A stretch of 46,707 nucleotides of DNA from JAZGDL01 sp036477795 (GCA_036477795.1 JAZGDL010000032.1:1-46707); one strand, 5' to 3'; numbered from the stretch's first letter, positions 26,179 to 34,747 are shown. Numbers and translations are program-made. The notes: generated by a model from the sequence alone, not told the origin.

Positions 26179-29100
26179 CTACGGCGGCGGCTCGAGCGGC
26201 GGCTCGAACTCGAGGGCCCCCATATCAAAGAAAGGAATCGGCCCGCCGCCGGTGTCGTCGGTGGCTAGATCATCGACCGGCGTGAAGTCGGCAGTCTGCC
26301 CCCGGTCAGCCGGATCGAGCCCGGAGTCGATGCATGGGCTAACAGCCTGCAGAGCGAAATTCGTCTCAATCTGCTCGAAAATTAAGTTAATGAATACGCC
26401 TATATCGTCGACCGTACCCTGGAACGTCGGTTCGATCACGCCGTCGGGATTTACGAATAACGGGTCGCCATCTAACGAGTTGACGTCCTGGCCCGGAACC
26501 GTACTTCCGTCGGCCCAGAAGTTGTAGTCGCTGAAGGCCGGGTTCCCGCCGATGAATACGTCGCCGGCTCCCGGATTAAACGATATGTTGTTGAAGAACG
26601 TGCCATTGCTACCGCTGGCACCGGTCGAGAACCCTAGCACCCTGTTTCCGTAGGCAACATTGTTGTAGAACAAAGGCTCGGTGTGGGCACGCGGGTCGAT
26701 CCCGTCGACGTCGTTGTTGAATGCGATGCAGAACCGGACGGTAAGGCGGGTGGCGTCGTTGCCCACCTTGAACCCGTTGCCGTCACCGCACTGATCATCC
26801 CCGCCGCCACAAGGAGCTCGACAGGCGCCTGCACGCCCGTTGAATGCAGCACAACGTTCGGCGATTGAGTCCACATTCTTAGTCAAGTCGAACTGATCGT
26901 CGTGATTACCCGCAGAAAGACAGTGACGAACGATGAGCCCCGTGCTGCCGCAGTTCCCCGCGCTACCAGCGAAGCCGTCGGCGTTCTCCGGGAAGATTAA
27001 CGTGCCATCTGCGGTCTCCCCGTTGTTCAGCGCGATCGAATCCTCAATGACACAATCCGTCGTATCCTGGAAGATGAATCCCGCGTACCCGTTCTGCGCC
27101 AGGACGCGGCGCACAATGCAATCGCTTGACCCCCTGAACTTCACATTGGCCGATGAACCCGAGCACTGCACAAGCCCGTTCTCCTGGAAGATACAGTCTT
27201 CCAGCGTGATGTTGTTCCCTCTTGCAAATAGCCCAGCGCGAAACGCGTGCATAACAGTTAACCCTGAAATCTCGATGTTGTCGACAAATGGGAAACCTGT
27301 AGGTGTCGGGCATCCTGATGCTGGATCAGTTCCGATCAAGATGCCAACCCTATTGCCGTTGTTCGACTGGGATGGGACGGCTTGCGCGTCGAGCACGGGC
27401 GCGTGACCCGGGAAATTCTGGAACCGGATCGGATTGCTCGCCGTTCCGCTTGTTTGGATCGACAGCACAGGCGTGAACTCGCCCGTGTCCGGTGGCGTGT
27501 AAGTACCGTTCTTGATGAAGACGGTGTCGCCGGGCAGGGCGACATCGGCGGCCTGCTGGATCGTATCGTACGGTCTTGCCTCGGTCCCGTCGCGCGGGTC
27601 GGGCGTGGGATCATCGTCGTCGACGTAGATGTCATAAAAAACGGCAAGATCTTGCGGGAGTGCGAAGGGATTGCCCTCCGTAATCTCTGGAAGGGTGAAA
27701 CCATCGGACCTGACATCATCATCCGTGTTGACCGTGACGAATCCTCCGGCGGGGAGAGGAAAGTCCTGAGTTTGAACTAGCAGCTCGAAGCCCCCGTCAC
27801 CTGCATCTGCTTGCTCTGAGGTGACGAGAAAGGCCAGCGTCGCGTCTCGGTAGAGTTGCACGCTGATCGGTCGGCCAATCGCGGGGGTTGAACCGTTGCC
27901 GCGAACGATGTTGCCGGTGATGGGCGTTCCTGGTTGACAGGTATTATTGGCGTCACAGAACTCCCCTGGGGCGCAATCACCATTGACCAGACACTCCACA
28001 CACTGGCCGTTTTCCGGGTTGCAGACAGGGGTTAGATCAGCACAGGGATCCGTGAACTCACAACCGCTGGCCGGATTGCAGCTGTCGTCAGTACACGGAT
28101 CTCCATCGTCGCAAACGACCGGTGTCCCGCCAGCGCAATTACCGGCAGTGCATGTGGTGTCTTGCCTGCATGGGTCCCCATCGTTGCAGGGAAGGCCTTC
28201 GTTCGTCTCCTCGGCCTCGCAGTTGCCGGTAGCTGGGTTACAGACTCCGGTGTTGCATTCGTCATCGAACCCCGTGCAATCTTTATCTGCACCCGCGCAG
28301 TTTTGTTCGCCGTCGCACTGATCGGTCTCGGTGCACGCGTCCTGGTCATCGCACGGCGCGCCTACGGCCGCTGGCGTATTCGTACACCCGGCCCCCCCTG
28401 CATCACAATCATCGACCGTGCACTGGACTTCATCGTCACAATCCGCGGCGGTCACGCAATCGAAGCACCGGGCTGCCTCGTCGCATGCCTCACCTTGCTG
28501 ACAGGGGTTGGCGCCGGCCTGGCAGACTCCATCGGCGCATGTCTCCGCGCCATTGCAGAACAAGCCGTCGTCGCAATGGGGGTCGGTCACGCACTCCACA
28601 CAGGTTCCGGTGTCGGTGTTACACCGCGGTGTTGTCGGATCCGTGCAGTCGCTGTCGCTGCCGCAACCCTCATCTTGGCAAGTCGAACTGCACCCGTCGC
28701 CACTTTCAGTGTCCCCATCATCGCACTCCTCATCGCATTCAACAGTTCCGTTTCCGCAGGTGCTAACGCAAACAGGAGCAACGCCTCCTCCTCCTCCTGA
28801 AGGAACGTTGAGTACGGTAACGGCTACCTGGGCCGAGTCTTCCAGTCCGCCCCCCGATGCCGTCAGCTCGAATTCAAGGACCGTGTCAGCACCTACAAAC
28901 GGGGCCGTGAAGTTTGCGATGGCCTGGTCGGCATTCTGAAAAACAACCGACGGGCCCTGTCCAATCTGGGCCCATTGGAAGCTCAGCTCCCCCTCGATGC
29001 CCGTACTTGTGGTACCGCTGCCGTCCAGCGTCACCGGGCTGCCTTCATTAACCTGTTGATCCGGCCCGGCGTCCGCCGTGATACCGGCGGGATTGGGGTC

Positions 29101-30012
29101 ATCCGGCTCAGGTGCTTCAACATTGACCTGGTTCAAGAATTCATGGGATTCGCCGTTGCAGGTTTGGATCACACCGATGCCGGTTATGTCGGCCTGCAGG
29201 ACGGTGAAAACGGTGGTGCACTCGTCGCGCGGATCGAACGTGCCGGCTGACGCCGGTTGCACGGACCAGGCGCAGGTGCACCCGGGGCCTACCTGGCGGA
29301 TCAGCGACACTGTGTTGTCAGGAAGTGACAAGAGGATCTCGTCGCCCACCAGCACGTTCCCAAAATCGACCGCCTCCCCGGTACCGAGGAACGTCGCGAA
29401 GCCTTGCAATTCGCTCTTCTGCGTAATGGTCGCGGGGTCGCAACCATTAGGAATGCCGTTTTCGTTGTCGTCTTGGGTGTCATCGGAGCCGGGGCATTGG
29501 TCGCACGCGTCGCCGACGCCATCCCCGTCCGTGTCATCTTGCTCGGCGTTGGCATCGTTGGCGCAGTTGTCGCAGATATCGCCGACACCGTCTTCGTCCG
29601 TGTCATCTTGCCCGGCGTTGGCGTCGCCGGGGCAATTGTCGCACGCATCGCCCACCTCGTCCCCGTCCGCATCGTCCTGCGCGGTGTTGGCATCGTCGGC
29701 GCAGTTGTCGCAGACGTCGCCCACCCCGTCGGCGTCCTTATCTTCCTGCGCGGCGTTGGCGTTGTCCGGGCAGTTGTCACACGCATCGCCGACCCCGTCG
29801 CTGTCCGTATCCAGTTGACTTGCGTTGGCAATCGACGAGCAGTTGTCGCCTTCATCCGGCACCGTGTCGTTGTCGAAGTCGACGATGCGCTCCGGCCCGT
29901 CGTCGGTTCCGCCGAACAAAACTTCAAGGATAATCCGACATCCGCCCACGCTCGCCAACGAGAACATCAACAACAGGCATACAACGAGCCGGTTTGAAAA
30001 CTTGGCTGGCAT
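26179..30012 (-). CDS. Giant lipoprotein with TSP3 repeats, PKD-like and Cys-rich regions, and a parallel beta-helix
   Basis: A 1277-residue protein with AGGGAGG placed 6 bases before its ATG. The signal peptide ends in a lipobox (SVGGC, Cys25). Residues of about 45-195 hold five calcium-binding TSP3-type repeats (DxDxDGVGDxCDNC). A PKD/REJ-like beta domain follows (about 315-410, starting ADAGPDQQVNEG), then a Myxococcus-type Cys-rich repeat (CGNGTVECDEECDDGD). About 230 residues of Cys-rich repeats come next, with motifs such as CNGAETCADGVC and CDDGDPCTDDSC. The second half starts with a DUF1565-like segment (IYVDDDDPTPDPRDGTEARP) and forms a right-handed parallel beta-helix with many Asn/Gly turns. 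It ends in FFDMGALEFEP, an ending typical of beta-helix surface proteins. It is probably anchored at the cell surface; the function may be carbohydrate binding or adhesion. Confidence 0.87.
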   Translation of the reverse strand: MPAKFSNRLVVCLLLMFSLASVGGCRIILEVLFGGTDDGPERIVDFDNDTVPDEGDNCSSIANASQLDTDSDGVGDACDNCPDNANAAQEDKDADGVGDVCDNCADDANTAQDDADGDEVGDACDNCPGDANAGQDDTDEDGVGDICDNCANDANAEQDDTDGDGVGDACDQCPGSDDTQDDNENGIPNGCDPATITQKSELQGFATFLGTGEAVDFGNVLVGDEILLSLPDNTVSLIRQVGPGCTCAWSVQPASAGTFDPRDECTTVFTVLQADITGIGVIQTCNGESHEFLNQVNVEAPEPDDPNPAGITADAGPDQQVNEGSPVTLDGSGTTSTGIEGELSFQWAQIGQGPSVVFQNADQAIANFTAPFVGADTVLEFELTASGGGLEDSAQVAVTVLNVPSGGGGGVAPVCVSTCGNGTVECDEECDDGDTESGDGCSSTCQDEGCGSDSDCTDPTTPRCNTDTGTCVECVTDPHCDDGLFCNGAETCADGVCQAGANPCQQGEACDEAARCFDCVTAADCDDEVQCTVDDCDAGGAGCTNTPAAVGAPCDDQDACTETDQCDGEQNCAGADKDCTGFDDECNTGVCNPATGNCEAEETNEGLPCNDGDPCRQDTTCTAGNCAGGTPVVCDDGDPCTDDSCNPASGCEFTDPCADLTPVCNPENGQCVECLVNGDCAPGEFCDANNTCQPGTPITGNIVRGNGSTPAIGRPISVQLYRDATLAFLVTSEQADAGDGGFELLVQTQDFPLPAGGFVTVNTDDDVRSDGFTLPEITEGNPFALPQDLAVFYDIYVDDDDPTPDPRDGTEARPYDTIQQAADVALPGDTVFIKNGTYTPPDTGEFTPVLSIQTSGTASNPIRFQNFPGHAPVLDAQAVPSQSNNGNRVGILIGTDPASGCPTPTGFPFVDNIEISGLTVMHAFRAGLFARGNNITLEDCIFQENGLVQCSGSSANVKFRGSSDCIVRRVLAQNGYAGFIFQDTTDCVIEDSIALNNGETADGTLIFPENADGFAGSAGNCGSTGLIVRHCLSAGNHDDQFDLTKNVDSIAERCAAFNGRAGACRAPCGGGDDQCGDGNGFKVGNDATRLTVRFCIAFNNDVDGIDPRAHTEPLFYNNVAYGNRVLGFSTGASGSNGTFFNNISFNPGAGDVFIGGNPAFSDYNFWADGSTVPGQDVNSLDGDPLFVNPDGVIEPTFQGTVDDIGVFINLIFEQIETNFALQAVSPCIDSGLDPADRGQTADFTPVDDLATDDTGGGPIPFFDMGALEFEPPLEPPP

Positions 30013-30565
30013 TTAACGCCTCCCTAGAGCAAGCCCCTATGGCCTTGACCGCGCACTTAAGCGGTGTGTTACGGCCAACCCCTGTCCCTGAACGACAAAT
30101 CCACGTGTAGGATACCGGAATGCACAGTTGAAAGTCAATTCCCTTCAAAGTGGGTGGTCAAGGGCGCGTCCGTGACAGTTCCGGCGGATGTTCCTGTTGG
30201 CGAATGGTCGCGCAGGTGCAGCCCCAGAGGGGCGATTGAGAATAGCCCAGCGATTCATCGCTGGGAGTTGGTGCGGCGGTATAAGCAAGTCCCGTAGGGA
30301 CGACTGAGCCAGCGGGCAACCGTCATCCGTCCCTCCGGGACTTTGGATCGTCGGGATGACCTTGTTCCCAGCGATGAATCGCTGGGCTATTATCACAGCG
30401 TCCCTACGGGACGACGGCCCCGCCGAATCCGTCATGCACCCGTCAAGGGCCTGCAGGGGCCCTCCGGGCTTCTGCTGAAAAGAACCTGTTGATATGATTT
30501 TCCCCAAGGAGTTGCCCCACTTGTACGATCTTGCATAATAGTCAGATATTGGGGTCGATGGTAGG
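30013..30565. repeat. Intergenic nested inverted repeat (CCCAGCGATTCATCGCTGGG family)
   Basis: A 553-base divergent spacer. Bases 30241-30266 and 30366-30391 are perfect reverse complements over 26 bases, and each arm is itself a palindrome around CCCAGCGAT/ATCGCTGGG. Between and beside them lie GTCCCGTAGGGAC (30290 region), GTCCCTCCGGGAC (30329 region) and GTCCCTACGGGAC (30401-30413), related small palindromes. A very long hairpin could form. The leftmost 150 bases carry the ribosome-binding site of the lipoprotein gene and presumably its promoter. No protein-coding gene is seen. Confidence 0.8.
30019..30025 (-). promoter_or_regulatory. Strong ribosome-binding site of the giant lipoprotein
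   Basis: On the minus strand AGGGAGG stands six bases before the ATG that ends at 30012. This fixes the start of the 1277-residue lipoprotein. Confidence 0.8.
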
Positions 30566-31282
30566 GTGAGGATTGACCAACCGAAATCTCATCTCTGGTT
30601 GAGTGCGGTCGTGGCTGCGCTGCTGGTCGTCGCCTGTGGAGCGGGCTATCGTGTGCTGGCGGCGCACTTCGCTCGACCGCTGGATAGCGTCAGAATCCCC
30701 ACTGGAACGTTGGCCAGGTTGCCCCTGACCATCGGGGATTGGGCCGGTCGCGACGTCCCACTGGACGACCGTGTGATCATCGCCACCGACACCGACGACC
30801 ACGTCAACCGCGTTTACAGGCGTAGTCCGAGAGAGTCGGTTGCGCTGTTTATCGGCTATGGCGTGAACCTCCGGGACCTGGCCCCTCACCGCCCCGAAGT
30901 GTGCTACCCCGGTGCGGGCTGGACGTTGGATCGAACCCAGCGGCTTGATGTCAACACAGAAGGGGTAGCTGATCTGGCTGTCCAGTTGCACCAATTCCAC
31001 CGTGGTGGCCTGGCTACCGACCGGGTCACGGTATTGAATTATTACATCGTCGATGGAAGGTATTGCCAGGACGTCTCCCTGCTCCGTTCAAAGGCGTGGC
31101 GTCGTAGCGACGAGCCCACATATGTCGCCCAGGTCGAAATCGTTTGTGCAAGGACGGTCGCCGCGGACCAGGCAGCCCTGATTGTCCAGCGATTTGCGGC
31201 TGACTCCGCGCCGTTGATCCAGTCGTTGCTGGCCTCGGCGGTGCGGGACGCACTGGCCGCTGCCGACGCGGAAGGTGGGTAG
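30566..31282 (+). CDS. Exosortase-associated EpsI family protein
   Basis: A 238-residue protein with a GTG start at 30566, the only start in frame near the first hydrophobic segment. One N-terminal transmembrane helix (AVVAALLVVACGAGYRVL) is followed by a soluble domain that matches the EpsI/DUF3485 pattern: LPLTIGDWAGRDVPLDDRV, ALFIGYG, HRPEVCYPGAGW with a Cys in the family position, and LNYYIVDGRY. In many PEP-CTERM organisms this domain is fused to the C-terminus of the exosortase or is encoded beside it. Its exact role is unknown, though it is needed for exopolysaccharide production in some systems. Here it is a separate gene 147 bases before the exosortase and is probably cotranscribed with it. 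Confidence 0.85.
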   Translation: MRIDQPKSHLWLSAVVAALLVVACGAGYRVLAAHFARPLDSVRIPTGTLARLPLTIGDWAGRDVPLDDRVIIATDTDDHVNRVYRRSPRESVALFIGYGVNLRDLAPHRPEVCYPGAGWTLDRTQRLDVNTEGVADLAVQLHQFHRGGLATDRVTVLNYYIVDGRYCQDVSLLRSKAWRRSDEPTYVAQVEIVCARTVAADQAALIVQRFAADSAPLIQSLLASAVRDALAAADAEGG

Positions 31283-31416
31283 CCAACTGGTGTCGTGTCA
31301 ATCTCGAACGAGCAACTTGGGTATGGGGGCCGCGGGCTCACTTGCCCACCCGTGCAGTGGCCCCCAGCGTCTGCCAAACGACAAAGTCACTGCCGGCGTC
31401 GGTTGAAGTGCATGAT

Positions 31417-31421
31417 AGGAG
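31417..31421 (+). promoter_or_regulatory. Ribosome-binding site deciding the exosortase start
   Basis: AGGAG ends seven bases before the GTG at 31429. No comparable site precedes the TTG at 31342 or the ATG at 31453, so the GTG is the best-supported start of the exosortase. Confidence 0.65.
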
Positions 31422-31428
31422 TCGCTTC

Positions 31429-32355
31429 GTGGCTGATTCCCATACCGTGGTGATGCAACGAACCGCCTGGACAGCGGCCCGGATGCTGTTGGCGTTACTG
31501 GTCGGGCTGTTGGCGGTGCTGGTGTGGGCTTACTGGTCCACGCTGGTCCTTCTACACCGTGATTGGGGGAACGATGACAACTATTCGGTGGGCCAACTGG
31601 TGCCTTTCGCCGTCCTGTACCTGCTATGGCATGACCGCGAACGTCTCGGGCAATGCCGCATAAAGGCCTGCTGGTGGGGCGTGGGCGTGATCCTCGTGGC
31701 CCAGGCGGCCCGGCTATTCGGCCTGATCCAGCTCTTCGAATCCGCAGAACGGTATGCGTTTGTCTTGAGCATCGTGGGGGTCGTCCTGCTGGTCGCGGGA
31801 TGGGAGGTATTCTGGAAGAGCAAGTGGATTCTGCTCTTCTTGTTCCTGATGTTGCCCCTTCCCGGAAGGATCCATAACCTGATTTCCAGCCCTCTCCAAA
31901 GCAACGCGACCAACGGTGCCGTCTTCAGCCTCGAGCTTCTGGGCGTAGTCGTCAGCAACGACGGAAACGTGATTGTGCTGAACGACACCAAGGAGCTCGC
32001 GGTGGCGGAGGCGTGCAGCGGGCTTCGGATGTTGACCGCCTTCGTCATCGTGGCAGCCACTCTGGCATATGTGGTCAACCGCCCGCAGTGGCAGAAGGTG
32101 GTTCTGGTGGCCTCCAGCATCCCCATCGCGATCATGTGCAACGTCGCACGGCTGGTGGCCACTGCTTTCCTGTTCCTCATGGCCAACAACGACGAATTGG
32201 CTGAGCGGTTCTTTCACGACTTCGCCGGGCTGACCATGATGCCCATAGCCGTTGCGATTCTCATGTGTGAACTGTGGGTGATGGCCCGACTGGTGATCCA
32301 AGACGAACCGCAAAGTGAATACCCAGGCACGAGTGCCCGCACCGAGCAGACATGA
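31429..32355 (+). CDS. Exosortase (PEP-CTERM sorting transpeptidase)
   Basis: About 308 residues and 8 hydrophobic helices. The frame opens at a TTG at 31342, but the GTG at 31429 has AGGAG seven bases upstream and is preferred; ATG 31453 is another option. The exosortase triad is visible: Cys196 in AEACSGLRML, Arg241 in CNVARLVATAF and His263 in FFHDFAGLTMM. LLFLFLMLPLPGRIHN is the conserved helix preceding the active site. Exosortases cleave PEP-CTERM tails at the inner membrane and transfer the protein to an unknown acceptor. The PEP-CTERM protein at 2898 is a candidate substrate. The stop codon overlaps the next start as ATGA. The numbered exosortase subtype cannot be assigned by eye. Confidence 0.9.
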   Translation: MADSHTVVMQRTAWTAARMLLALLVGLLAVLVWAYWSTLVLLHRDWGNDDNYSVGQLVPFAVLYLLWHDRERLGQCRIKACWWGVGVILVAQAARLFGLIQLFESAERYAFVLSIVGVVLLVAGWEVFWKSKWILLFLFLMLPLPGRIHNLISSPLQSNATNGAVFSLELLGVVVSNDGNVIVLNDTKELAVAEACSGLRMLTAFVIVAATLAYVVNRPQWQKVVLVASSIPIAIMCNVARLVATAFLFLMANNDELAERFFHDFAGLTMMPIAVAILMCELWVMARLVIQDEPQSEYPGTSARTEQT

Positions 32356-32867
32356 GCGAACCGCCCGTCGATATTGAGCCCGAATCGGTATGCGAGAACT
32401 GCGGCGCACCGGCGAACGTTCACATTTCCGACGTCACCAGGGGAGTGGCAAAGATACGGAACTTGTGTGCCGGCTGCGTCGATGAGATTGAGCGGCACCG
32501 CATCAACTATCGACGTCGAACGGGCGACGCCGTTACGCTGATCGTCTTCGGCTTGATTGTTCTGGTTCTGTCCGTTCTGGCCGACTTCCTGCCACTGGGA
32601 GGCGAGGAGGGCTTCGGGTGGCGACAACGCCAGGGCGTTGTGATCGGAGGCATTCTCGTTCTGCTCGGAGCCATCGTAAGAGCCCGGGCGATTCTGCTGA
32701 TCGGAATCATGATGACGGTGCTGTCTATGCTAGCTGATTGGCTCGCGTTCGGCCGTGCCGAAGGCTTTGGTTCCCAGCAGATGTTAGGTTCGGCGATGGG
32801 GGTAGCAGTGGTGGCCCTGGGCCTGTGGCTGGCGCGAAGGCGCAACCGGCGTTCGTCCAACACGTAG
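32352..32867 (+). CDS. Zn-ribbon membrane protein coupled to the exosortase
   Basis: A 171-residue protein whose ATG overlaps the exosortase stop (ATGA), so it is translationally coupled. Residues 14-17 (CENC) and 39-42 (CAGC) form a four-Cys zinc ribbon. The arrangement CENCGAPANVHISD...LCAGC recalls the N-terminal ribbon of McsA/UVR-type proteins. Four hydrophobic helices follow in two similar halves (LIVFGLIVLVLSVLADFLPLGGEEGFG and LIGIMMTVLSMLADWLAFGRAEGFG), which looks like an internal duplication. A basic tail (ARRRNRRSS) ends the protein. The function is unknown. Coupling suggests a partner of the exosortase, or a regulator that senses metal or redox state. Confidence 0.75.
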   Translation: MSEPPVDIEPESVCENCGAPANVHISDVTRGVAKIRNLCAGCVDEIERHRINYRRRTGDAVTLIVFGLIVLVLSVLADFLPLGGEEGFGWRQRQGVVIGGILVLLGAIVRARAILLIGIMMTVLSMLADWLAFGRAEGFGSQQMLGSAMGVAVVALGLWLARRRNRRSSNT

Positions 32868-32951
32868 AGCTTTCCCCTTTTCGGTCGCACAGTTTCGTGA
32901 CTACCGAAAACGGCGCTGGATTTGACCAATCCACCGCACGCCTCATTGCCC

Positions 32952-33881
32952 TCAACGGGCACGAGCGTTGCGGGCACGATGATAGGAGTACTCGGCATCG
33001 GCGCGAAACTTCTGAGCCAGACCCGGATGCGGCGGTCGCAGGCTGTTAAGCAGATGGGCGGTAAGGTAAAATAGCGGCGCGCTTTCTACGTCAACGCGAC
33101 TGTCAGCTCCAATCGCCTTCTCGATTTCCATTAAGGCTTCAATGGTGGCCTGGTCGCGTGCAAGCTGTTGGCGGACCTCTACAAACGACCTGGCCTTGCT
33201 GGGATAGGGGAAGAAGGGCACTTTCGACATCTTCTGGCCCACGCGGGCCCGAGCGGACATGGCTTCTGCTGATCCGAACATAGCGTAGATGGGCACGATC
33301 GTCGCCACGCCGGCCCACAGTAGCAACACGCGTGTCAACCAACCGCAACATAGCGACCGCAGGGCGCGGCGCCACATAAGCCCAACGCGCCATGGCCCGG
33401 CCCCCGACTTGGCCATGCCAGGCCGTACATACCAGGGCCCCGCCGCCAGCACCCAGATCCCCACACCAAACATCAGGTAGTTCGCGTTCACCAACGTGCT
33501 GGTCAGGGGGTTGAGCAGCGCGGCCGGTTGCAGGTAGGGCGACTCATTGAGGGTGATGGCGATCGTTGTCATCGCGCAATGGGCCACGTATCCCACCGCC
33601 GTCCGCAGCAACCGATCAGGCCACCTGATCCAATAAGACGCCAGCGTCAACGCCACCACCGGCGGAAACATCGTCGCATGCCAGAACAGTTTCGATCCAT
33701 CGCAGAACAAGTAAGGCGCCGGTCGACCCGCAAGCCGGTGCAGCAGCTTGGTCAGCCATATCGTGAACCCCGCGTTCTGTTGGTCCGTGACCCTCCACAA
33801 AACGCCCGCTGCTATCACCAAAGGGATCACACGCAGCAGGAACCGCCACAGCGAAAAGGATGATGAGCTATTATCCGCCAC
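32952..33881 (-). CDS. Membrane protein, probable XrtH-type exosortase partner
   Basis: A 309-residue protein with a GTG start that overlaps the stop of the exosortase-like gene by 11 bases. An N-terminal helix (LWRFLLRVIPLVIAAGVLW) is followed by several hydrophobic segments (VVALTLASYWI, YLMFGVGIWVLAAGPWYV, RVLLLWAGVATIVPIYAMF). The C-terminal 100 residues are soluble, rich in Ala/Arg/Glu and probably helical. Its size, its position directly after the XrtH-like gene and its first half resemble proteins annotated as exosortase-H-associated membrane proteins. The match is by gene order and general features rather than a catalytic motif. The function is unknown. Confidence 0.65.
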   Translation of the reverse strand: MADNSSSSFSLWRFLLRVIPLVIAAGVLWRVTDQQNAGFTIWLTKLLHRLAGRPAPYLFCDGSKLFWHATMFPPVVALTLASYWIRWPDRLLRTAVGYVAHCAMTTIAITLNESPYLQPAALLNPLTSTLVNANYLMFGVGIWVLAAGPWYVRPGMAKSGAGPWRVGLMWRRALRSLCCGWLTRVLLLWAGVATIVPIYAMFGSAEAMSARARVGQKMSKVPFFPYPSKARSFVEVRQQLARDQATIEALMEIEKAIGADSRVDVESAPLFYLTAHLLNSLRPPHPGLAQKFRADAEYSYHRARNARAR

Positions 33882-34440
33882 TGGACCGCCGCGCCCGTTT
33901 TCTCGCCCACACCGCCCACGCCAACCACATGGGGGCCACGCAAGAGATCAGGAACCATTGCATCAGAACAAGATGCGCGAAGCCGAACAGGCTTGGAATC
34001 CAACCGGAGATAAGCACCAGCCCCGCGATTCGGAGAATATTCAGGCCCGCCACTCCGAAAACCCCCGCCACGCATCCGACCAGCCGTTCCCGCCATCGGG
34101 CCGGATAGGCAATCGCCGCCGCACAGAACAGTGCCTTGGCAAACAGGGCCGTACATTCGATGCTCACGACGAGCTGCATGCCCGTGCCGAAAATCGTGAC
34201 ACTGTCGCGCTGCACCCGCGCGTCAAACAGATGTGCCAGGGCTGCACCGGCCCGAGATACGAACTCCCTAAGAGCGAACACCCAGTCGCCCTCGCTGCCC
34301 TGGCGGCTCTGCTGCATCAGATAGGCTTCGCCAAAACCCAGCAGCAACGTCAGCACCACCAGCTTCACGACGAACAGCGTCGCCACCCGGGCGGCGTCGT
34401 TTGGGGGCGTGGGCGGCATTGGGGACGCTTTGGAACTCAC
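33871..34440 (-). CDS. XrtH-like exosortase/archaeosortase
   Basis: A short 189-residue membrane protein with the exosortase/archaeosortase triad: Cys96 in VSIECTALFAKALF, Arg137 in AGLNILRIAGLVLI and His156 in LFGFAHLVLMQWF, in the right order and spacing. AIAYPARWRERLVGCVAGVF between Cys and Arg is very like XrtH. The usual Gly after the active Cys is replaced by Ala. The start is uncertain: GTG at 34440 or ATG at 34419, neither with a clear Shine-Dalgarno sequence. XrtH enzymes process proteins with IPTL-type C-terminal signals, and none is visible in this window. It forms an overlapping pair with the gene at 32952 and faces the other exosortase operon tail to tail. Confidence 0.78.
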   Translation of the reverse strand: MSSKASPMPPTPPNDAARVATLFVVKLVVLTLLLGFGEAYLMQQSRQGSEGDWVFALREFVSRAGAALAHLFDARVQRDSVTIFGTGMQLVVSIECTALFAKALFCAAAIAYPARWRERLVGCVAGVFGVAGLNILRIAGLVLISGWIPSLFGFAHLVLMQWFLISCVAPMWLAWAVWARKRARRSSGG

Positions 34441-34747
34441 TGGCTGGACACTCGGTTCATCAAACGCTCGTCACCGACCATGCCGCGATGGTTCTCATGT
34501 GGATCAAGAATAGTACGTGCGCGGTGGGTGGCCCACCTCGTTTCGAGGTGGGGGACACGATGATCCACGCGCCAACGTCGGACCTTGTCGCATCATCCAG
34601 CCCCCACCTTCAGAGAAGGTGGGGCACCCCCCGCCGAAAGTGTCACGCACCCCAACAGACCATCGACCGCTCCGCCCTGTTTCCAGCCGGAATAAACCTG
34701 TGTATAATACAAACGGACGATCGATTACAGCCTGCGGAGTTGCCCCT
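34441..34747. repeat. Spacer with two CCCACC hairpins
   Basis: Hairpins at 34532-34552 (CCCACCTCG, loop TTT, CGAGGTGGG) and 34602-34624 (CCCCACCTTC, loop AGA, GAAGGTGGGG). A relative of the second is at 46601-46623, also with an AGA loop and followed by GCACCC. No T-run follows either, so they are read as dispersed repeats. The open frame that runs through this spacer into nadA is not coding: the nadA start is at 34748. Confidence 0.75.
34681..34708 (+). promoter_or_regulatory. Possible sigma-70-type promoter of nadA
   Basis: A perfect TATAAT lies at 34703-34708, forty bases before the nadA ATG. A weak -35 candidate TTCCAG (34681-34686) is 16 bases upstream. It stands out in this GC-rich DNA but rests mainly on the -10 box. 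Confidence 0.45.

Noticed and set aside
28162..28800. Plus-strand ORF with hydrophobic character inside the giant lipoprotein
   Set aside because: Antisense of the Cys-rich repeats; repetition of Cys/Asp codons creates Val/Ala/Ile-rich antisense frames that imitate membrane proteins.
29440..29850. Regular DNA repeat resembling a CRISPR or satellite array
   Set aside because: The period comes from TSP3 coding repeats of unequal length; there are no identical repeats with unique spacers.
29404..29997. Valine/alanine-rich repeated plus-strand ORF
   Set aside because: Antisense of the TSP3 repeats; its periodicity follows the calcium-repeat codons.
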